Below, one piece after another: positions 13,738 through 23,646 of a stretch of DNA of 64,000 bases (its first letter is position 1; each line of letters starts with the position of its first letter). This stretch comes from Moniliophthora roreri (Eukaryota; Basidiomycota; Agaricomycetes; Agaricales; Marasmiaceae). Under the pieces are notes generated by a model. That model searched no databases. It was not told the DNA's origin and saw only the letters and a program-made list of their open reading frames with translations. A program made the translations under genes and the position numbers. The stretch is from positions 149,360-213,359 of the forward strand of contig LATX02000249.1 in the NCBI GenBank assembly GCA_001466705.2, read 5' to 3'.

Positions 13738-14194
13738 ATAGAGAAAAGAAATAGGAGGAAAGAATGAATGAAAATACATAAGCCTGAGTAGAGTAACCCT
13801 TATATATGAGTGATCATATTCAGATAAAAGTAAATGAACATACCTTTACCAAAAGAAGAGTAGCCATATTAAAGAGGATTCTCCAATCAGAGAAGATCTA
13901 TGAAAGAAGTGTACTGATGCTGTAGATTACTGGAAACAGCATAGGTGCTAATCAAACATGCTATACACTAATACCTATGTGTTTTGATGGGACTGTAAAA
14001 GAATTGATGAAATGACTGAGTCATAAAGACTGTGATGTAGCAGTGCCCAGAGATGACCCAGTTGCACTCAGAATGAAATTTCCTTTTTGTGGGTGGTTAG
14101 CTTGTATCTGGAAAATCCTTCCTTAAAGAATCCCATGTTGAGATCTCTTAGCAAGAAATAGATTGGAGGCAATCCTCTTTTAGTTGGGGGAAGA
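13738..14194. other. AT-rich spacer, nothing recognised
   Basis: No gene, repeat partner or RNA structure was identified in this stretch between the decayed gene and the inverted-repeat block. Confidence 0.4.
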
Positions 14195-17100
14195 TAATAT
14201 GGCAAAGCTAGAAAAGACACAATTTTATTTGTTTTACATTACTTTTGAATTGGAACACTTTAATATGACATGACATGAGATAATGGATAATAAGGACTAG
14301 AGTGAGCCCAGTCTGCTAGTTATTGCTTTAGAGAAGTTATGGTGCATTGAAGAGTATGAAGAGCTATATGATACACTATACAGAGGTGTCTAAGCTGTAC
14401 TTCCTGACTTATCTATGTATCAGATCCAAAGTAGTAATTTGTCTAAGATAAGACTGATGGAAAACTACCCAAAAGATAACCTCCCAAAGTCTAACTCAGG
14501 TTGTTGTGCAAGTGTGGATCAGCATGATCAGAGTTGCCACTCTTAGAATGCCAACAAAACTCTTTGCTATGTTAATTCTCTCTTATTGAAGTGCTCTACT
14601 TCAAAGAGTTCACCTCCAAAGGAGTATAGATTGGTTTAAAATGGGTTTATTTCACAAACACACACAAAACACAGAGAACACAGTGCACAAGGCACAAACA
14701 CAAGAGCTACAGTCCCATACAAAGACTCAATAGCCAACATAGTCTGACCCTATGGAGTTCAAGACTTCTTTAAGACAACTACAGCACACAGTGTACTGGA
14801 AAAGGTTCTAGATCAGTTTCTACAAAGAGCTCAGTGCAGGCACACCCTTTGCTAAGACTCTAAGTGTGTCACAACCTGATACCCAACACAGGCCACACTC
14901 CAAGTGCCCAAGGCTCCTTCTTGGTGTAAAGTGTCTCTTAGAAAAAGTGCTACAACACACTCAAGATGTTATTCTTATCTCTTACAATGCAAGTTTGTTA
15001 TCAGATATCTATCTCTCTGGAGTCACTCAGAACCAATCTCCAGAGCCTGAGGCAAGAAAGCAAAACTGAAATGGCACACAAATCTATACACCAAACAAAC
15101 TCTTCACATATTCACAATCCAGAGAGGGCAGAGTTACTTCTCTATACATGAATATCTAGCTGTCCTTATATATGGTCCATGGAATATATCTACAGAAAAA
15201 ATAGAAGTAATGTCTGATAATTCAGAAAATAATAAATGAGTGACAGAGATGCTAAAAGAGAGAATATTTGAATGTCACAGTGTCTGGCCACTAGGGTATC
15301 TGACCATATCCACATGGGTATCTACATCTCCAGGTGTTCTAGGCTCTATAATTTGTATTTTCTCTTTTCTAAGGTGGGTATCTATAAGCAGATGGCAGTA
15401 TCCATCCCATTTCTTACAGCATTTTCCTTTTCTAGCATCTGCACATTAGCAAGGACCTAGATGCCAAAGTTTCTGAGGTTGGAACATGCTGTTACTGTTC
15501 CTATCTCCTTTGACCAGGCACTTTCAGTCTTAGTTAGGACTTCATATGCATTAGATATTCTTCTTATGTCTTATTGGGTCTGTCCATTTAGTAACTTTAG
15601 CTCTAAGAAAGCAGTTTTCTAGCTTCTTAAGTTACTTTATACTTGGTTATATTATATGGTATGTTTTCATCACCATTGAACTCTTTATTAAGAGATTATC
15701 TGCTTTGACTTTGATCTATATATAGACTTCAGAGGATGATCATTCTTTGATTGTTCCTGTTCTGAGTCATCTTTCTGTTTTGATGTCTTCTCTAAGTACC
15801 TCTATACTGTTTGACTGCATGTTGCACTTTGCAGATGTAATAGAAAGTTAAAATAGAAATTAAAATCCCATTGATAGCACTTTTAAAAGTTTGGTTAACT
15901 AGCCAATGCATTCATTGGGCCATAGTTAGGTTTCCTACAGGTTTCAGAAATGATCTGCTTTGGATCTGATACATAGATAAGTCAGAAAGCACAGCTTAGA
16001 CACCTCTGTATAGCATATCATGTAGCTCTTCATACTTTCCAATGCACCATAGCTTCTCTAAGGCCATAACTAGCAGACTGGGCTCACTCTAGTCCTTATT
16101 ACCCATTATCTTGTGTCATATTAAAGTGTTCTAAATCAAAAGTGGTGTAAAACAAATAAAATTGGGTCCTTTCTAGGTTCACCATATTAGCAGATCATTC
16201 CCAAAACCTGTAGGGAACCTAACTATAGCTCAATGAACACATTGGCTAGTTAACCAAGCTCTCAAAGTGCTATCAATGGGATTTTATATTTTATGTTAAT
16301 TTTCCATGACATCTGCAAAGTGCAACCTGCAGTCAAATAGTACAGAGGTACTTAAAAGAGACATCAAAACAGAAAGATAACTTAGAACAGAAACAATTGA
16401 AGAATGATCAACCTCTGAAGTCTATAGACAGATCAAAGTCAAAGTGTGGTGCCGCAATGACTCTCATCACAGTGGGTAGAACCCTCCGCACTCAAGTCAG
16501 AAAAGGGACAAAGAAAGAGGTGATCCAACATAGACTCTAGGTCAATATGATGTTGAACTCAACAGACACAAAGTCAATGCCTAGCCCAAATGACCAAGTT
16601 AGTTTAACTACTGAGATATGTACAAGAGAAACTTGCCTAGCCCAAATGACCAAGAGGTCAAGATGGGAAACTAGGCTACAAAAGGTCCAGTATAAATACA
16701 AGGAGTCTGTCTCAGCAGAAATAACTGATAGAAATGAAAGAATGATCCAGAAGGAAAACCAGGTAGAATGGAATGTTCTATGGAAGGGTGGCTGTGGTAG
16801 TATAAATATGGTGAGTAATCAGATAAATAGATGAGAGATAGAAGATAAGATAACTGGACTTAGAAGAAAATAGAAGGAAAAAGCTACACTCCATCACACA
16901 AAGCAGACAATCTCTTAATAAAGAGTTCAGCAGCAGTGGAAACATATGAAATAACATAACCAGGTACAAAGTAACCTTGGAAGCTAGAGGACTGCTTTCT
17001 TAGGACTGAAGTTACTAAATGGACAGACCCAACAAGACATAAGAAGAATATCTAATGCATACAAAGTCCTAACTAAGACTAAAAGTGCATGGTCAAAGGA

Positions 17101-18172
17101 GATAGGAATAGTAACAGCATATTCTGGCCTTGGAAACTTTGGCATCTAGGTACTTGCCAATGTGTGGGTGCTAGAAAGGAAAATGCTGTAAGGAACGGGA
17201 TGGATACAGCTATCTGCTTGTAGATACCTGCCTTAGAAAAAGAGAAAATACACATTATAGAGTCCAGAACACCTGGAGATGTAGATACCCATGCAGATAT
17301 AGTCAGATACCCTAGTGGCCAGACTCTGTAACATCCAAATATCCCCTCTTTTAGCATCTCTGTTGCTTGTTTATTATTTTCTGAATTATTGGACCTTATT
17401 TCTAATTTTCTATAGATATATTCTGTGGACTGTATATAAGGACAGCTAGATAGGTGTATATACTCAAGTAACTCTGCCCCCTCTGATTGTGAATACATGA
17501 CAAGTTTGCTTGATATATAAATTTGTGTGCCATTCCAGTTTTGCTTCCTCACTTCAGGCTCTGGAGATTGGTCCTGAGTGACACCAGAGAGATAGACATC
17601 TGATAATGAACTTGCATTGTAAGAGATAAGAGTGACATCTTGAGTGTGAAATAGCACTTTTCTAAGAGACACTTTACACCAAGAAGGAGCCTTGGGCACT
17701 TGGAGTGTGGCCTGTGTTGGGTATCAGGTTGTGACACACTTAGAGTCTTAGCAAAGGGTGTGCCTGCACTGAGCTCTTTGTAGAAACTGATCTAGAACCT
17801 TTTCCAGTACACTGTGTGCTGTAGTTGTCTTAAAGAAGTCTTGAACTCCATAGGGTCAGACTATATCAGCTACTGAGTCTTTGTATGGGACTGTAGCTCT
17901 TGTGTTTGTGCTTTGTGCACTGTGTTCTCTGTGTTTTGTGTGTGTGTTTGTGAAATAAACCTATTTTTGACCCATCTATACTCCTTTGGAGGTGAACACT
18001 TTGAAGTAGATTACTTCAATAAGAGAAAATCAACCTAGCTAAGAGTTTTGTTGGCATTCTAAGTGCAGTAACTCCAATCATGCTGATCCACACTTGCACA
18101 ACAACTTGAGATAGAACTTTTGGAGGTTATCTTTTGGATAGTTTTCTATTAGTCTTATCTTAGACAAATTAC
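14195..18172. repeat. Nested inverted repeats in the order A-B-A'-B'
   Basis: Segment A (about 14,195-14,430) returns inverted as A' at about 15,955-16,190. Segment B (about 14,431-15,950) returns inverted as B' at about 16,205-18,172. Paired landmarks are AGTGCAGGCACACCCTTTGC near 14,832 with GCAAAGGGTGTGCCTGCACT near 17,752, and the stretch around 15,840-15,950 with 16,205-16,330. B' is longer because a solo LTR was inserted in it. A 206-residue open frame (17,699-17,079 minus) lies in B', but the matching frame in B is broken, so it is not taken as a gene. The sequence is CpG-poor throughout. Confidence 0.65.
16445..16898. mobile_element. Solo LTR with 5-bp target-site duplication
   Basis: A 454-bp insert starts TGTGGTGCC and ends CCATCACA, with the TG..CA ends typical of LTRs. 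It is flanked on both sides by CAAAG (16,440-16,444 and 16,899-16,903). The inverted partner arm near 15,700 shows the uninterrupted site (rc of GATTATCTGCTTTGACTTTG). A few CpGs survive (for example near 16,454 and 16,490), fitting a later arrival than its host repeat. Coding regions of the parent element are absent. Confidence 0.75.
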
Positions 18173-19842
18173 TGGCTCTGGCTTGGAGCTGATTAGTCAT
18201 AGCAGCTCAGCTCAGTTAGCAGCTCTGGAGCCATTAAGCCAACAGCTCACAGGGTTTTTTTTTCTTTTTAGATGGGTCTGGTGACTCAGACACATCTGTA
18301 ATATCCTGGTTTGCTACTGGTTTATGCTGGAAGCAGGGTGAAGTTGTTACAGTTTTCTCTTGTTCAACCCTGTATATCTCTTTTCTTCTTCTTTCTGTTA
18401 AACAGACACTCTAATGACTGCCCATTTCTATGCTTCCCATTAACATCTGGACATTTACACCTTCCCTGTTCCCATTTCAATTAATCTAATCTCTATTTCT
18501 TTTCTCTTCCTTTATGACATCATTTTATGATATCATCCTGACTCCATTTTTGACGTCATTATAATTTCATCTATGATACAATTATAACTTCATTTCCTTC
18601 TCTTCAGTTCTTCAAGGTTCTATTTGCTTACACTGACATACTTGTTGGGATCCAAAACGATGTACAATGAATAGATACAAACAGTGTATAAGTAGATAGA
18701 GATTGGGTCTAAGCTCCTCAGCTTGACCTAGTTAATCAACCTTGTCTCTTGCAAAGCTTGCGACTGAACCTTCTGAACCTAGCCTTGCTAGCAAACTCAA
18801 ACTTGTCCTTAGAACTTGACAGCATCATGTCATAGTGTTGTTGAGTTGTTGTCGTTGCTGTGCAAGTAACATAACAGAAGTCAGTGGAAGTGCATGGATC
18901 TGAGGAAAAATGACATTACCAGACTATATCCCCATGTCTTGCCCTGGGATCCTTTTTTTAGCCTCTGGAACCATGAAAAATGATGAATACATTATTCTAA
19001 GAGTTCAGAGGCTGAAATAGGGATACAGGTAGTGCAGGAGTGGGCAAAGTCCTGGTGATGCACAAATGAACAGAGAAAAAACCTCACCAAGACTCAGGAA
19101 GGCCACAAATGTGTTCAACAGCCCAGAAAACACCTGGATATCTTGACTGGAGTCTCTGGGCACTGGTGGCTGGGGCTGGAAGCTTGGCACAACATTGGGG
19201 CAGGTAGTGGGTGATTGTGAGGTTCAAGAATGACAGCAGCTGGTGTAGATGAGGACACAAATGAGCAAGATACCTACTAGAGGTTGTAAGATCTCAAAAA
19301 AGATCAAAGAAAATTGAAAATGGCAGCGCACCTAATACCCTGTCTTCCTCACACTTCTTGCATCTCCATCCCACTTCTTTCTGCCCTTTGAGTGTAGCCT
19401 TATGATAGTCAAGTTAGTAAATAAATGTACAGAACTGAAAAAATTGCATACCTTTGAACATCTACACCTGTGGCGCTGGTGGTAAGAGGTAGAGACCAGG
19501 TACAGCAGCTGTGGGAATCCCCAATTTTCCCAGGTCACACACTGGGTGCAAGGGGCGAAGGAGAAAGACTAACAAATGAGAACTGAGGTTCATTAAGACG
19601 AGATTCTGGCTCTCCTCATGTTTGGGCCAACCTATACCTTAATGTTTTACTACCAGAACCTACTCTTTCTTGGTAAACCTGTGGACTGAAGAATTTATCG
19701 GCTCAGCTGTGGCTTAGCTGCTCGAAGCCACCCAGGAGCCACTCACCTAAATGGCTCAACTGGAGCCATTAAGGTGAGTGGCTCTGTCTGGCTCAGCTCC
19801 GGAGCCGCTTAGCCAGAGAGAAAGCCGGACCATTGGCACCCC
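18173..19842. mobile_element. hAT-like DNA transposon remnant ending at CCATTGGCACCCCT
   Basis: The right end (about 19,690-19,842) is rich in short GGCTC/GAGCC motifs and finishes in CCATTGGCACCCCT. The same terminus appears at 59,342-59,355. Similar subterminal GAGCTC/CTGGAGC motifs occur at 18,173-18,250. The interior (about 18,370-18,870) matches 57,250-57,680 in inverted orientation. The rc of the terminus, AGGGGTGCCAATGG, resembles hAT terminal inverted repeats. No transposase frame survives and the left terminal repeat was not found, so family assignment is an inference. Confidence 0.45.
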
Positions 19843-20738
19843 TAGGTTGGCTAGTGTTACAGTATCGAAAAGAGTAATCGAAGTAGCAGACATGTCATTA
19901 TCCAAAAGCTTTAGTACGTGCGAACTAATACAAAGGCATACGCCAAATCACCTTGTCGGAGAAGCGACCAAAAATATACGAAGAAATGGCTCCCTAGAAT
20001 CCATAAAGTCAGCATGCCGCAATATAAGAGTAAGGAGTGAACGTACGATGGAGTATGGGCCAATAGTCATAAGCTGGGCATTTGCCGAAGTGAAGCCCAT
20101 CCCCTTGATAATTGTTGGCATACTGAACTTGAGGGCGTAGCTGGGCACAGTGGACGAGCAGTGCATCAAACCGAGGAGATATATCTGTCAGTCGCTGAGG
20201 ACAGACCAGAGTACTTTCCAGCTCAAGTTGTGCTTGGGAAGAGAAGATGAGTATAGCTGTTCCACTTGATGAATGTTTTATTGACTCACTCCCTTCGCAT
20301 CAATCTTATGATCGCCGTTCTCCTGGATTCTTTGCAACTCCATATATCGGATTTGATCGTGCATTGTAGCCCGTCATTCCAAGGTCCTTATCCAATTCTT
20401 CAATCTTCGTGTTCCCGATGTTCGTGTGATCTGAGGACCAGCTCCAAGTTCAGTAACATGCTACAAGGTAAAATAGACAGAGGCATACCAATGTAGCTGG
20501 CCAGTCAACATTGGCATAAGTCGGATATCCAAATGTCGTAAAAGTGTCACGACCCGGGCTACTACATTTCCAATTCCTCTTTTCAAATTCTCTTACACAC
20601 CATACTTCCTTTCACGCCATACTTCCTTTAACCCAAACACGTATCGCTATAATATATTTCACTCGTACTCCATACTCGTTCCATATTCGTTTTAGCTACC
20701 AGTATTTAAGAGAACCCTGTAATTACCCTATTCTTCAG
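19843..20738. other. Start of CpG-rich core, no gene assigned
   Basis: CpG frequency rises abruptly from the transposon terminus onward. A short segment (about 19,865-19,925) resembles 25,045-25,105. Open frames such as 19,778-20,140 show no domain. TGTCACGACCCGGGCTAC at 20,546 resembles an LTR terminus, but no partner was found. Confidence 0.35.
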
Positions 20739-20993
20739 TCAAATCAACTCTCTTAATAATCCTCTCTCTCGAAACTCTCGCCTCTTCAGTGCCTCGAACC
20801 CTCGTTCCTCGTCCTTAGTAGAGGTCCAGACCCCTTCCGTCTCGCGGACCGGTCTGATCCTCACAAAAAGCTTTTTGCGCTGTTTCTCGGGAAAATCGAC
20901 AAGGAACTCGACTGCATGAGGCTCGAGCCCGCCATCGTCCTCGATGACATACTCCCTCTGATCTTCACATCTTTTCTGTTCAACGTCGGACAT
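20739..20993 (-). CDS. Small hypothetical protein (84 aa)
   Basis: This is a single open frame of 84 residues with highly charged composition. The N-terminal half is acidic (MSDVEQKRCEDQREY) and the C-terminal half is rich in Arg, Glu and Lys. No signal peptide or membrane segment is seen, and no family is recognised. Base composition matches the CpG-rich genic core. It lies about 190 bp from an LTR-like terminus at 20,546, so it could be the tail of a retroelement frame rather than a host gene. No introns are needed. Confidence 0.3.
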   Translation of the reverse strand: MSDVEQKRCEDQREYVIEDDGGLEPHAVEFLVDFPEKQRKKLFVRIRPVRETEGVWTSTKDEERGFEALKRREFRERGLLRELI

Positions 20994-21520
20994 CCTGTGA
21001 AGTGGTAGAGAAGGGGAGAGAGAAAGGAAGGGAGAAAAGACTCAGGGTTGAGAATGAGGAGCGAGACTTTTAATGATTGGGAGTTTAGACCCTCTCAAAG
21101 TTAAGCGGAGACAGCGGCCTTTCAGGCAACATCTAACGCGGGGAAATAAAGGGATCAGAGGGATTCAGATGATTTGGGGACCGGCAAGTCTTAAACAGAC
21201 GCGAAGCGTTTTGGGAAGGTTTCGATGGATGGAGAATGCCAAGCATTCACGCATCGACTTTTGTGGGGCGTGGGGTAGCTCAGTCCGGCCAACCCAAGAT
21301 CAAGATTCCACATCATTCCGTCGGGTGTATATCGCGCCCGGGTGACATTCGTCGTTGAGCAGCGTGGGCGCCTCATCGTGGTGTCGTAGCTGGCTCATTG
21401 TCGATCGTCATAAAAGCACAATCATATTGAAGACCCATACAAAAACAAACAGTCACAAAACCTAAACCTAAACATCTTTACTCACACCGAGAACTTTGTT
21501 TTCATGTTCAACGGTGGCGC
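20994..21520. other. Intergenic, nothing recognised
   Basis: This is the spacer between a small hypothetical frame and the 3' end of the minus-strand hydrophobin. A few open frames (21,073-21,345 plus) lack any recognisable feature. Confidence 0.35.
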
Positions 21521-22073
21521 TTAAAGGTTGATGTTAACAGGGACACAACCAATAGCGACGACACCATTCTGGAAGGGCAGTTAGTTCAATGTACTACCTC
21601 GTGACGCGACCTCAAGGCCACTCACAAAGCTGTTGTTCTGGCAGCAAACGGGCTGAGCATTACAACCAGTACCGCCAACACCAAGGACGCTGATGGGAGA
21701 GCAGGTTATACCAACAAGAACATTCAAGTCCGAAAGGAAAATGCTCAAGAGGCCGAGGAGGGTGGCCGCAGGTGCGGATGAGGCCTAGAGTAGAGAGTAA
21801 ATGTTAGAGCAGGTTCTTTCGAGAAAACGCCTGAGAGGATTACTTACGGATTGAACACTGTTACAGCACTGAACAGGGCCAGTATTGCATTGACTGGCAG
21901 GTTGAGTGGCTGTACTAGCAGGCTAGATAAAGAGAGATGAGACCTGGAACCCGCAAGTGAATAAGGAGCACGACTTACAGGAGTAGCCGTGACCGTCGTG
22001 GGGTGCAAGTGGCGACAGCAAGGACCGTCAAGGCCAGAGGTGCGTAGACGAGAGTGACGATGCGAGAGAACAT
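21521..22073 (-). pseudogene. Class I hydrophobin with a one-base frameshift in exon 1
   Basis: Four exons on the minus strand: 22,073-21,979, 21,922-21,848, 21,784-21,626 and 21,568-21,521, all with GT..AG introns. Exons 2-4 encode the hydrophobin Cys pattern: C-X6-CC, a long loop, C, C-X5-CC, C near the C-terminus ending CVPVNINL. Exon 2 and exon 3 lengths (75 and 159 nt) match the other two hydrophobins here. Exon 1 starts MFSRIV with a secretion signal, but its 95 nt is one short of a multiple of three. A base is missing in the CCCC run at 22,009-22,012, which shifts the frame after TCTP. This is either a real disabling mutation or a homopolymer error. The intact protein would be about 124 residues, secreted, and self-assembling at hyphal surfaces. 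Confidence 0.8.
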
Positions 22074-22139
22074 TGTGAGGTTGTAGACGATGAGTTGGAA
22101 ACTGTTCGACTGCTGATTCCTGGTCCAAAGGCGACACCC

Positions 22140-22145
22140 TTTATA
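22140..22145 (-). promoter_or_regulatory. TATA box of the minus-strand hydrophobin
   Basis: TATAAA on the minus strand lies 67 bp upstream of the ATG at 22,073. The spacing is comparable to that of the other two hydrophobins. Confidence 0.5.
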
Positions 22146-22582
22146 CGCCTTTTGAGCGCTTATGCATTACCTTGTTGGGTGAGAGAGGAATTGAGTAAAG
22201 CTTGGACCAAAGGTGTAGACAATATAGACAATATACAGCTTTTGAATACGTTCCTGAATAACTCGAACAATGTTCTCTTTCGCGGTTATCCTTTTGTCCA
22301 GATAGCGCGCGGTTCTGTATTGAAATCAGTCATCAGGTTTGTATTTACATAAAGAATGTACCCACGTAAATGTTCAGCCTCACGCCGCTGACGAAAGCCT
22401 AGCTTAGTTGAAAGTCTTCCAGAATAGTTATGACGACGAAAGGGACGTTCGTAGAATTAAGATGTCGGTGACAGTGGCGGCCGTGCGAAGCGTTTGAGAC
22501 GTAAGTTGACTCGTCAAACAAAATACGAGGTCCAGCCTGTCAACACGACATCCTTGACATCGCATCGCATTTGGTACCTATC
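22146..22582. other. Intergenic, nothing recognised
   Basis: No gene seen. It is promoter-side sequence of the minus-strand hydrophobin and the 3' flank of the small gene that follows. Confidence 0.4.
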
Positions 22583-22976
22583 TCACACCTGATCAGAAGA
22601 GCGCTTCACTTGAATAAGGTGACGCACCGAGTAGGATAATAATGTGCAGGGGCATCGATGACAGGCACTGAAGTGACTGTTTTTAATGTCATAGACAGTA
22701 AACATGATGACGCCGGAGGCGTTTGCGAACCTGCACATAATTGAAGGACCTTTATTCTCTCCGAGGTCTAGAAAAAGAAAGAATGTTACGCTTAGCACAT
22801 ACCATTAGAATTGTGAACTCACGCTGTCCATCCCAGACGTTTGGGAAAGCATTTTGTTCAATCAAGGCGCTGGGCGCTGAACATACAGCATCGATATCTA
22901 TACAAAGAATACATTTCAATGTCAGTGTCTGCCTAGGAACTCCAGAAACAGAAGTCTTACCTGGGCTTTCCTCCAT
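22583..22976 (-). CDS. Small hypothetical protein, three exons (91 aa)
   Basis: Exons 22,976-22,961, 22,897-22,823 and 22,767-22,583 join in frame with consensus splice sites (GTAAG..TATAG and GTGAGT..TCTAG, introns of 63 and 55 nt). The product is 91 residues with six cysteines, including a C-H-R-C-P-C cluster in the last exon. It has no clear signal peptide and I do not recognise the family. It is transcribed away from the hydrophobin at 23,097 with 120 bp between the two start codons, so they would share a promoter region. The clean splice phases support a real gene, but the small size leaves doubt. Confidence 0.4.
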
Positions 22977-23002
22977 CTAGCTGTATCAGGACCAACCCGG
23001 GA

Positions 23003-23008
23003 TATAAA
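23003..23008 (+). promoter_or_regulatory. TATA box of the 23.1-kb hydrophobin
   Basis: TATAAA in GATATAAAAGC lies about 90 bp upstream of the ATG at 23,097, between the divergent small gene and the hydrophobin. Confidence 0.6.
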
Positions 23009-23096
23009 AGCTAGCGAAACATCCCTCAATCTTTCAGTCCAAGGACCAGTTGTAGCACGCACCTGTCTCTGACTTTCTCATCCTTTCTCATCCACC

Positions 23097-23646
23097 ATGT
23101 TTGCTCGCATCTCCGCTGCTTTCATCTACGTCTTGATGGCGTTCACTGTCCTTGCAGCTGCCACCTGCACTCCGACCACTGTCACGGTCACCCCTGTACG
23201 TCCCATTCCAAAATCCCAGTCCATCCCAAGCTCACATCCCACAAACAGCCTGCCAGCACGGCTACACAACCCGCTAGCCAGTGCAATACTGGCCCTATTC
23301 AGTGCTGTAACAGTGTTCAATCGGTAAGTCAACTAATCCAAGGTTCCTAGATATGAGCTTACTGTTCCGCTTTCAAAAGGCCAGTTCGACTCCTGCCTCA
23401 AACGTCCTCGGTCTTTTGGGTGTCACCCTCACCGACCTCAACGTTCTTGTCGGTCTCACCTGCAGCCCGGTCACAATCTTGGGAGGCATCTTTGGTGGAT
23501 GCAGTGCGACACCTGTTTGCTGCGAGAACAACAGCTTCGTAAGTATTATCGTCGTGGATGATATGATCGAGGTACTGACTGCTTTTGTGCAGGGCGGCGT
23601 CATCGCTATCGGCTGTGTCCCTGTGAATCTATCGTTGAGGAAGTAA
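23097..23646 (+). CDS. Class I hydrophobin (128 aa)
   Basis: Exons 23,097-23,195, 23,249-23,323, 23,380-23,538 and 23,593-23,646 are joined by introns of 53, 56 and 54 nt, all in phase 0. The 128-residue product begins with a secretion signal (about residues 1-22). The eight hydrophobin cysteines are C45, C52-C53, C86, C99, C105-C106 and C119, with an extra C24 near the signal cleavage site. The long loop between CC and the next C (32 residues) is the class I basidiomycete type. Such proteins are secreted, assemble into amphipathic rodlet films, and coat aerial hyphae and fruit bodies. The exon structure matches the loci at 21.5 and 46.5 kb, so the three are paralogues. The gene lies just outside the tandem segmental duplication. 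Confidence 0.93.

Noticed and set aside
17079..17699. 206-codon open frame on the minus strand
   Set aside because: It lies in the B' inverted arm. The equivalent frame in arm B (14.9-15.5 kb) is broken into short pieces, the composition is not protein-like and no domain is seen.
20546..20993. Possible LTR starting TGTCACGACCCGGG
   Set aside because: The start resembles some Gypsy LTRs, but no second copy, target duplication or clear end was found.
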